Assembly: GCF_004795105.1 (NCBI RefSeq)
Contig: NZ_SSBL01000002.1
Coordinates: 62,001 to 126,000, forward strand
Length of the DNA stretch: 64,000 nt
Direction: 5' to 3'
From: Streptomyces sp. A0642
GTDB lineage: Bacteria; Actinomycetota; Actinomycetes; Streptomycetales; Streptomycetaceae
Both the position numbers and the translations under genes were made by a program. This document shows, in pieces, positions 57,271-64,000 of the stretch (positions within the stretch are counted from its first letter, which is position 1; each line of letters starts with the position of its first letter). A model generated the notes under the pieces. The model was not told the DNA's origin, searched no databases, and saw nothing but the letters and a program-made list of their open reading frames with translations.

Positions 57271-58094
57271 CCGGGACGCGGGAGCGGCGGGCGCGTCCGG
57301 TGCGGCTCGGTCCGCGGGCCGTCGCCGCGCTGGTGCTGATCAGCGCGATCGGGGTGGCCGCCTTCGGCTGGCCGTTGCTGGCCGGGCCGGGCTCCGGGCT
57401 CGCGCACGCGCAGGACGCGCCGTGGCTGTTCGCCGCGCTGCTGCCGCTGCTGGTCGGGGTGGTGGTCGCGATGATCGCGGACGCCGGGCTCGACGCGAAG
57501 GCCGTCGCGATGCTGGGGGTGCTGGCCGCGGTCGGAGCCGCGCTGCGCCCGCTGGGGGCGGGCACGGCCGGTCTGGAGCCGATGTTCTTCCTGATGGTGC
57601 TGAGCGGCCGGGTGCTCGGGCCCGGCTTCGGCTTCGTGCTGGGCTCGGTGACGATGTTCGCCTCCGCGCTCCTGACCGGCGGGGTGGGCCCGTGGATGCC
57701 GTTCCAGATGCTGGCGATGGGCTGGTTCGCGATGGGCGCCGGGCTGCTGCCGGGCCCGGACCGGCTGCGCGGGCGCGCCGAGCTGCTGATGCTCGCCGGG
57801 TACGGGGCGGTGGCCTCGTTCGCCTACGGGACGGTCATGAACCTCTACGGGTGGACGATCGTGCCCGGGCTCGGCTCGGGCGTCTCGTTCCGGCCCGGGG
57901 ACGCGCTCGCCGACAACCTGGTGCGGTTCCTCGCGTACTGCACGGCCACCTCGCTCGGCTGGGACCTGGGCCGGGCCGTGCTCACCGTCGTCCTGACGCT
58001 GACCGTCGGGGCCGCGCTGCTGAAGGCGCTGCGCCGGGCCACCCGGCGTGCGGCCTTCGAGGCCCAGGTCACATTCGGGGCTCCCGGCGAGTGA
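57267..58094 (+). CDS. ECF transporter substrate-binding (S) component, cobalamin-type
   Basis: The 275-residue polytopic protein has six to seven helices. The N-terminal pair encloses an extracellular loop (WPLLAGPGSGLAHAQDAPW). FLMVLSGRVLGPGFGFVLGS, the region after SALLTGGVGPWMPFQML, and GYGAVASFAYGTVMNLYGW follow the ECF S-component pattern. It would bind the vitamin inside the membrane. The riboswitch makes cobalamin or its precursor the expected ligand. The CbrT-like GGVGPWMPFQMLAMGW motif supports this. GTG 57267 overlaps the ATPase stop by four bases. It is the last gene of the five-gene operon. Confidence 0.85.
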   Translation: MTGTRERRARPVRLGPRAVAALVLISAIGVAAFGWPLLAGPGSGLAHAQDAPWLFAALLPLLVGVVVAMIADAGLDAKAVAMLGVLAAVGAALRPLGAGTAGLEPMFFLMVLSGRVLGPGFGFVLGSVTMFASALLTGGVGPWMPFQMLAMGWFAMGAGLLPGPDRLRGRAELLMLAGYGAVASFAYGTVMNLYGWTIVPGLGSGVSFRPGDALADNLVRFLAYCTATSLGWDLGRAVLTVVLTLTVGAALLKALRRATRRAAFEAQVTFGAPGE

Positions 58095-58397
58095 GGGCAC
58101 CCACAGGACCTTGGTCCTGTACGAAGCGGGTTAGGAGGCGCGTACGGCCTCCGCGGGACCCCGTTTCATCCCCCGCGACCTGCTATGAAGCGGTTTGAGG
58201 GGGTTCGGGACCTTCGGCCTCTCGTGCGAGGCGGGGTCGTACCGGGGGTCGTTGCGGTGGTTGAACGGCGCGGCTAACACTGGAGACGTCGCCGAGCACC
58301 GCAGCGTCCACGGAACGGACCGCGGTCAACGCGCAACGGTCCACGCAGGATTCGGACCGGAGCACGCGACTCCCCCGTACCCGACGTTAGGTTCCCT
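58095..58397. other. 303-bp leader region of the secreted transglycosylase gene
   Basis: No gene was seen. Two related stretches (ACGAAGCGGGTTAGGAGG near 58118 and ATGAAGCGGTTTGAGGGG near 58185) form an imperfect direct repeat. A promoter at 58252-58280 gives a transcript with about 110 bases of leader containing several inverted GGACCG/CGGTCC elements, so RNA-level control is possible. Confidence 0.5.
58252..58280 (+). promoter_or_regulatory. Predicted promoter of transglycosylase gene
   Basis: -35 TTGCGG (58252-58257) and -10 TAACAC (58275-58280) are separated by 17 bp. Predicted transcription start is near 58287, about 110 bp before the GTG start. Confidence 0.5.
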
Positions 58398-58823
58398 GTG
58401 ACGTTCGCCCGTAACATCCTCGCCCGTCGTAAGTCCGCCGTCGCCGGTGCAGCACTGCTGCTGGGCGCCTCCGGAGTGGCTCTGGGCGTCTCCCCGGCCA
58501 TGGCGGCCACCTCCGCCGCGCCGACGTCCGCCGCCGCGAGCGCGCAGGACACGGCGAAGCAGATGATCGGTGACGACGCGCAGTTCCAGTGCTTCAGCAA
58601 CATCGTCAGCCACGAGAGCGGCTGGAACCCGAGCGCGACCAACGCCTCCTCCGGCGCCTACGGCCTGGTCCAGGCGCTGCCCGGTTCGAAGATGGCGTCC
58701 GCCGGCTCCGACTGGCAGACCAACCCCTCCACCCAGATCAAGTGGGGCATGGACTACATGAACTCCCGCTACGGCAGCCCCTGTGGCGCCTGGTCGTTCT
58801 GGCAGGCCCACAACTGGTACTGA
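58398..58823 (+). CDS. Secreted lytic transglycosylase-like protein
   Basis: The 141-residue protein has a signal peptide ending near SPAMAAT (residue 37). A small goose-lysozyme/SLT-like catalytic domain follows: FSNIVSHESGWNPSATNASS contains the catalytic Glu (about residue 76), then GAYGLVQALPGSKMAS and QIKWGMDYMNSRYGSPCGAW. Two Cys (QCFSN, PCGAW) probably form a disulphide. It would cut peptidoglycan glycan strands outside the cell, like the small resuscitation-related transglycosylases of Streptomyces. GTG 58398 has a short AGG six bases upstream. Two hairpins follow the gene. Confidence 0.88.
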   Translation: MTFARNILARRKSAVAGAALLLGASGVALGVSPAMAATSAAPTSAAASAQDTAKQMIGDDAQFQCFSNIVSHESGWNPSATNASSGAYGLVQALPGSKMASAGSDWQTNPSTQIKWGMDYMNSRYGSPCGAWSFWQAHNWY

Positions 58824-58834
58824 GTCCACCCGGA

Positions 58835-58855
58835 CCAGGGCGAAACACGCCCTGG
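58835..58855 (+). terminator. First hairpin after transglycosylase gene
   Basis: CCAGGGCG (58835-58842) and CGCCCTGG (58848-58855) form a perfect 8-bp stem with loop AAACA, 12 bases after the stop codon. It precedes a stronger hairpin at 58868-58904. Confidence 0.55.
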
Positions 58856-58867
58856 AACCGCCGGCCA

Positions 58868-58904
58868 CGAAGACCCCCGACCGCACTGCGGCCGGGGGTC
58901 TTCG
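58868..58904 (+). terminator. Strong terminator after transglycosylase gene
   Basis: CGAAGACCCCCG (58868-58879) and CGGGGGTCTTCG (58893-58904) form a perfect 12-bp stem, with CCG/CGG in the loop able to pair further. With the hairpin at 58835-58855 this makes a double terminator. Confidence 0.82.
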
Positions 58905-59060
58905 CCGTTCCTCCCGATGAGCGTCCGCTGGGCCATCCGGCGGCCTGTCCGAAAGATGTTGGGGGGCCGTTGTCGCGCCTGCGTCCCCCCATTAACGTGC
59001 GCCCCGCAGAATCCGGTTCACATCTGACGCACCATCCATGGCGACGACCAAGGAGTGCTC

Positions 59061-62000
59061 GTGACACAGCTGTCGAGACGTACGCTACTGACCACGGCCG
59101 GAGCGGTGGGCGTGACCGCCGCCCTCGGCACGCAGATCCCGGCGGTGGCCGGGCCGGCCGGCGGGGCCGGGGCGACAGCGGCCGCGCAGGCGGCGCTCGG
59201 ACGGCTGCTGGGCGGGCACGCCGGCCAGTTCCGGCTGACTCTCCTCGATCCGGCGGACGGCGGCGAGCGCTTCCGGGTCGGCGGATCGCGCGGGCGCATC
59301 GAGGTGGCGGGGACCAGCCCGGCGGTGATCCTGACCGGTGTGCACTGGTACCTGAAGTACGTGTGCGACGCGGTGATCTCCTGGGGCGGCAGCCAGCTCG
59401 ACCTGCCGCCCCTGCTGCCCGCGCCCGCCCGGCCGCTGGAGCGCGCGGCGACGGTCCCGCACCGGTTCACCTTCAACGACACGTACGACGGCTACACCGC
59501 CCCCTACGCGGACTGGGCGCGGTGGGAGCGGACCATCGACGTGCTGGCCCTGCACGGCTGCAACCAGGTGTTCCTGACCGTCGGTCAGGAGGCCGTGTAC
59601 CACCGGATGCTCCAGGACTTCGGCTACAGCGACGCGGAGGCCAGGGCCTGGATCCCGGCGCCGACCCATCAGCCGTGGTGGCTGCTGCAGAACATGAGCG
59701 GGTACGGGGGCCCGGTCACCCCGGAACTCATCGCCCGGCGGGCCGCGCTGGGCCGGCGGGCAGCCGACCGGATGCGGGAACTCGGCATGGCCCCGGTCCT
59801 GCCCGGATACTTCGGCACGGTCCCCGGTGAATTCGCGGACCGCAACCCCGGGGCCGTGGTCGTCCCGCAGGGCCTGTGGTCCGGATTCCGGCGCCCGGAC
59901 TGGCTGGACCCGCGCACCGAGACCTTCGCCCGGGCCGCCGCGTCCTTCTACCGGCACCAGCGGGTGCTGTTCGACGACGCGCCCGCGTACAAGATGGACA
60001 TCCTGCACGAGGGCGGCAGCGCGGGCGGGGTGGACATTCCCGAGGCGGCGCGCGGGATCGAACGCGCGCTGCAGACCGCCCGCCCCGGCGCCACCTGGGT
60101 GATCATGGGCTGGACCGGCAATCCCCGGCGGGAGCTGCTGGACGCGCTCGACAAGACGCGGGTCCTGATCGTGGACGGCCGCTCGGAGCTGGACGAGGCG
60201 ACGGACCGCGAGACGGAGTGGGGGAACACCCCGTACGCGTTCGGCGCGATCCCGAACTTCGGCGGCCGGACCACGCTGGGCGCGATGGCTCCGGCGTGGA
60301 CGCGGAAGTTCCCGGCCTGGCGCGACAAGGCGGGCAGCACGCTGACCGGGACCGCCTATCTGCCGGAGTCAACGGACCGCGACCCGGCCGCCTTCGAGCT
60401 GTTCACCGAGCTGGCCTGGCGCGAGGAGACCGTCGACCGGGCCGCCTGGTTCGCGCGGTACGCGCAGTTCCGGTACGGCGGCCGGGACCGGCAGGCCACG
60501 GCGGCGTTCGCCGCGCTGCGTGACACCGCGTACGACGTGCAGAGCAGCGACGGCCGCCCGCACGACTCGCTGTTCGCGGCCCGGCCCGACCTCGCGGCGG
60601 TCAACGCCACCTACTGGGGCACCACCCAGCTCTCGTTCGACTCGGCGGGCTTCGACCTGGCCTTCGCCGGGCTGCTGGCGGTGCGCGAGCCGTTGCGCCG
60701 CTCGGAGGCGTACCGCTTCGATCTGACCGACTTCGCCCGCCAGGCGCTCGCCAACCGCTCCCGGCAGTTACTGCCGCAGCTGCGCGCGGCGTACGAGCGC
60801 AAGGACCGGGGCACGTTCGACGCGCTGTCGGCCCTCTGGCTGAAACTGATGCGGCTGAGCGAGGAGATGACCGGCGGGCACCGCGCGTTCATGCTCGGAC
60901 CGTGGCTGGACGAGGCCCGCCGGTCCGCCTCCTCGCCCGCCGAGGCCGCACAGCTCGAGCACAGCGCCCGTGCGTTGGTCACCACGTGGGCGGACCGGCC
61001 GGCGGCCGACGCGGGGAGACTGGCCAACTACGCCAACCGTGACTGGCAGGGGCTGACCGGCGACTTCCATCTGCCGCAGTGGCAGAGCTATCTGGACGAG
61101 ATGGCGGACGCGCTCGCCCATGACCGGGCGCCCCGGACCTTCGACTGGTATGCCGTCGAGGAGCCGTGGACGCGGGAGCGCAAGGCGTACCCGCTGCGGG
61201 AGCTGAGCGCGAGCGCCGTGCACCGTACCGCGCGCCGGGTGTACGAGACGCTGTCGACCGCCCCCTACCAGGGCACGGTCACGGTCGAGGCCGACCGCGC
61301 CGCCCTCCCGCCCGGCGGCTCGGCGGTCATCGAGGCCGGCTTCCGCAACGTCAACGGGCTGCGCGCGACCGGCCCGGTCCGCTTCCTTCTGGGCCTGCCC
61401 GGTCTGGAGAGCGAGGCGCAGGGGCCGGTCGAGCTCGCCGGTGTGGCGGCGGGCGGCAGCGCCGGGGTGAGCTGGCGGGTCACCGCCCCGCAGGCCGGAC
61501 CCGGGGACCCGCTGGAGCCGCATCCCTTCGAGCTGCGGACCGAGTACGGGCCCCGCGGGGAGCGGCCGGTCACGGCGGTGGTGCGGGGGCGGATCTACGT
61601 GGCGGGGCCGCTCGACGCGGGCTGGCTGACGCACAACGCGAACGACGCGTCGTTCGGACAGGCCGGCGGGCGCTTCGCCATCGACGGGGCGGGCAGCGAT
61701 CTGTGGGGGTCGACGGCCCAGTTCGGCACGGCGTACCGGGCGGCGGCCTTCGCGGACGGCGGCAGCGCCACCGTGAGCGTGGACGCGCAGGAGAACACGG
61801 GCAATTGGGCGCGGGCCGGCATCGTCGTCCGCAACGCGATGGGGACGGCCGGGTCCAGGGGGTTCCTGAATCTGGCCCTGACCCCGGCCAACGGGGTCGT
61901 GCTCTCGTACGACGCCAACGGTGACGGCACCCTGGAGAAGCGCCTCTCGCTGCCCGGCGTCACCGGGCCGGTGCTGCTGCGGCTGACACGGGCCGTGGGT

Positions 62001-62174
62001 GCGTACGCGGCGGCCTGCTCGACGGACGGCGGGACCACCTGGCGGACGGTGGGCACGGCGACGGCGCCGGGCGCGGCGGCCGCCCAGGACGTCGGGTTCT
62101 TCATGACGGCGGCGAACGGCGGGTCCGGCCGGCGCGGCCGGGCGGACTTCAGCGGCTGGTCGCTGACGGGCTGA
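59061..62174 (+). CDS. Alpha-N-acetylglucosaminidase (NAGLU family, GH89)
   Basis: The 1037-residue secreted enzyme has a twin-arginine signal (SRRTLLTTAGAVGVTAAL). A NAGLU N-domain follows (GTSPAVILTGVHWYLKY), then the TIM-barrel: RFTFNDTYDGYTAPYADWARW, LHGCNQVFLTVGQEAVYHR, WWLLQNMSGYGGPVT, YKMDILHEGGSAGG. The helical C-domain includes FNFG-like NTPYAFGAIPNFGGRTTLG and FRYGGRD. Residues beyond 740 add an NPCBM-associated/NEW3-like domain and a C-terminal concanavalin-like module (ENTGNWARAGIVVRN). It releases terminal alpha-linked GlcNAc from glycans outside the cell. GTG 59061 has AGGAG five bases upstream. Confidence 0.9.
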   Translation: MTQLSRRTLLTTAGAVGVTAALGTQIPAVAGPAGGAGATAAAQAALGRLLGGHAGQFRLTLLDPADGGERFRVGGSRGRIEVAGTSPAVILTGVHWYLKYVCDAVISWGGSQLDLPPLLPAPARPLERAATVPHRFTFNDTYDGYTAPYADWARWERTIDVLALHGCNQVFLTVGQEAVYHRMLQDFGYSDAEARAWIPAPTHQPWWLLQNMSGYGGPVTPELIARRAALGRRAADRMRELGMAPVLPGYFGTVPGEFADRNPGAVVVPQGLWSGFRRPDWLDPRTETFARAAASFYRHQRVLFDDAPAYKMDILHEGGSAGGVDIPEAARGIERALQTARPGATWVIMGWTGNPRRELLDALDKTRVLIVDGRSELDEATDRETEWGNTPYAFGAIPNFGGRTTLGAMAPAWTRKFPAWRDKAGSTLTGTAYLPESTDRDPAAFELFTELAWREETVDRAAWFARYAQFRYGGRDRQATAAFAALRDTAYDVQSSDGRPHDSLFAARPDLAAVNATYWGTTQLSFDSAGFDLAFAGLLAVREPLRRSEAYRFDLTDFARQALANRSRQLLPQLRAAYERKDRGTFDALSALWLKLMRLSEEMTGGHRAFMLGPWLDEARRSASSPAEAAQLEHSARALVTTWADRPAADAGRLANYANRDWQGLTGDFHLPQWQSYLDEMADALAHDRAPRTFDWYAVEEPWTRERKAYPLRELSASAVHRTARRVYETLSTAPYQGTVTVEADRAALPPGGSAVIEAGFRNVNGLRATGPVRFLLGLPGLESEAQGPVELAGVAAGGSAGVSWRVTAPQAGPGDPLEPHPFELRTEYGPRGERPVTAVVRGRIYVAGPLDAGWLTHNANDASFGQAGGRFAIDGAGSDLWGSTAQFGTAYRAAAFADGGSATVSVDAQENTGNWARAGIVVRNAMGTAGSRGFLNLALTPANGVVLSYDANGDGTLEKRLSLPGVTGPVLLRLTRAVGAYAAACSTDGGTTWRTVGTATAPGAAAAQDVGFFMTAANGGSGRRGRADFSGWSLTG

Positions 62175-62183
62175 CCGGACGGC

Positions 62184-62205
62184 GGGGGCCGTGGTCGCGG
62201 CCCCC
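62184..62205. terminator. Hairpin between convergent GH89 and fadA5 genes
   Basis: GGGGGCCG (62184-62191) and CGGCCCCC (62198-62205) pair over 8 bp with a six-base loop, nine bases after the glycosidase stop and 14 bases from the fadA5 stop. Confidence 0.6.
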
Positions 62206-62219
62206 GTCCCGGCGGGCCC

Positions 62220-63473
<1,254 letters not shown>

Positions 63474-63606
63474 TTATGAGGCTTACCCCCGGTACGCAAG
63501 GGTCTTGCACGCACCTTGCCCTGCCTTCACGACCCCCACCCGCCGGAATTCGGCCGGGTTCGCGAAGACTTCACGCAACAGATCCGGCCATGCCCCTTGT
63601 CAGTTG

Positions 63607-63620
63607 TAGAACTCGTTACT
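63607..63620. promoter_or_regulatory. KstR-like box near cyp125 (one mismatch)
   Basis: TAGAACTCGTTACT matches TnnAACnnGTTnnA except for the final base. It is 97 bp upstream of the cyp125 start and 17 bp before the CTGAY palindrome. Confidence 0.62.
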
Positions 63621-63636
63621 AACTTGCGGGCAACTT

Positions 63637-63651
63637 CTGATGGGTCGTCAG
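63637..63651. promoter_or_regulatory. CTGAY-N5-GTCAG palindrome, site 5
   Basis: CTGATGGGTCGTCAG lies 66 bp upstream of the cyp125 start. With flanking bases it reads TCTGAT-N5-GTCAGA, and it is the same C-to-T variant as site 3. Confidence 0.6.
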
Positions 63652-63716
63652 ACAATGTGCGGACAACGTCCCGACGGCTCTCGGACCGACCTGGAGTTCT
63701 CGACCTGGAGCTGCCG

Positions 63717-64000
63717 ATGTCCTGCCCCCATCTGCCCGAAGGGTTCGACTTCACCGATCCCGACCTGCTCCACGCCCGCGTCCCGCACCCGGAGTTCACC
63801 CTCATGCGGGAGACGGCGCCGGTCTGGTGGTGCACCCAGCCCAGCGGCATCTCCGGCTTCGACGACGCGGGCTACTGGGTCGTCACCCGGCACGCGGACG
63901 TCAAGTACGTCTCGACCCGTCCCGAGCTGTTCTCGTCGCACACCAACACCGCGGTGATCCGCTTCAACGAGTCGATCAGCCGCGACCAGATCGACGTCCA
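63717..64000 (+). CDS. cyp125: Cytochrome P450, CYP125-like steroid C26-monooxygenase (partial, 3' end beyond window)
   Basis: Only the first 94 residues are present, so the haem-binding Cys region cannot be seen. The visible part (LPEGFDFTDPDLLHARVP, FTLMRETAPVWWCTQ, FDDAGYWVVTRHADVK, SRPELFSSHTNT, RFNESISRDQIDVQ) follows the N-terminus of M. tuberculosis CYP125A1 segment by segment. CYP125 hydroxylates the terminal C26 of cholesterol or cholest-4-en-3-one and continues to the acid, opening side-chain degradation. ATG 63717 has GGAG six bases upstream. It is divergent from fadA5, as in mycobacteria. The [3Fe-4S] ferredoxin at 43856 is a possible electron donor. Confidence 0.88.
   Translation, partial: MSCPHLPEGFDFTDPDLLHARVPHPEFTLMRETAPVWWCTQPSGISGFDDAGYWVVTRHADVKYVSTRPELFSSHTNTAVIRFNESISRDQIDV

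Overview
The window is high-GC actinobacterial chromosome, almost certainly from a Streptomyces. Evidence: strong third-position GC bias in every gene, many GTG starts, several starts that look leaderless (a -10-like hexamer 6-7 nt before the start codon), dense 4-bp GTGA/ATGA gene overlaps, and streptomycete families such as DUF574 methyltransferases and mycothiol-dependent MDMPI proteins. No rRNA, tRNA, CRISPR array, transposase, prophage or replication origin was seen.

Layout. 1-2.5 kb: housekeeping operon Nif3-like protein / zinc-ribbon protein / RNase H-phosphatase (cut by the window edge). 2.6-3.7 kb: ferric-siderophore binding lipoprotein behind an iron box. 5.6-8.6 kb: hsd4A / alcohol dehydrogenase / hsd4B operon. 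8.9-14 kb: ABC-2 exporter with a DesK-type kinase; its probable response regulator is separated from it by an opine-dehydrogenase-like gene. 14-21 kb: two MFS transporters flanking an SCP-x thiolase and a frameshifted two-domain acyl-CoA dehydrogenase (fadE34-like). 21-29 kb: methyltransferases, amidase, F420-type oxidoreductase, PHP protein and small hypotheticals. 29-33.3 kb: alpha/alpha-toroid protein, methyltransferase and glycosyltransferase, divergent from kstR. 33.5-39.2 kb: LIV-type ABC importer plus hydrolase. 39.2-43.8 kb: polyhydroxybutyrate depolymerase, 3-hydroxybutyrate dehydrogenase and PucR-type regulator. 43.9-46.9 kb: ferredoxin and aldehyde dehydrogenase, divergent from a metallo-beta-lactamase-fold hydrolase. 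46.9-52 kb: cell-envelope genes. 52.1-58.1 kb: cobalamin riboswitch and a five-gene ECF-type transporter operon. 58.4-62.2 kb: secreted transglycosylase and GH89 glycosidase. 62.2-64 kb: fadA5 divergent from a CYP125-type P450 (cut by the window edge).

The unifying theme is a dispersed steroid side-chain catabolism regulon. Proteins closely resembling M. tuberculosis KstR, Hsd4A, Hsd4B, FadE34, Ltp1, FadA5, CYP125 and the Rv3520c F420 enzyme lie in separate operons over about 58 kb. Several promoters carry a KstR-type box (TnnAACnnGTTnnA). Five of the same promoters also carry a second palindrome, CTGAY-N5-GTCAG, which I cannot assign to a known regulator. Together the enzymes would oxidise a sterol side chain (CYP125, alcohol/aldehyde dehydrogenases) and run one beta-oxidation cycle (FadE34, Hsd4B, Hsd4A, FadA5/Ltp). 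No steroid ring-degradation genes are in the window.

The second notable system is the riboswitch-led operon at 52-58 kb. Two secreted membrane-anchored proteins precede complete ECF transporter components. I suggest they are a bacterial capture device resembling a split transcobalamin. All assignments come from reading the sequence and remembered family features; no database search was run.
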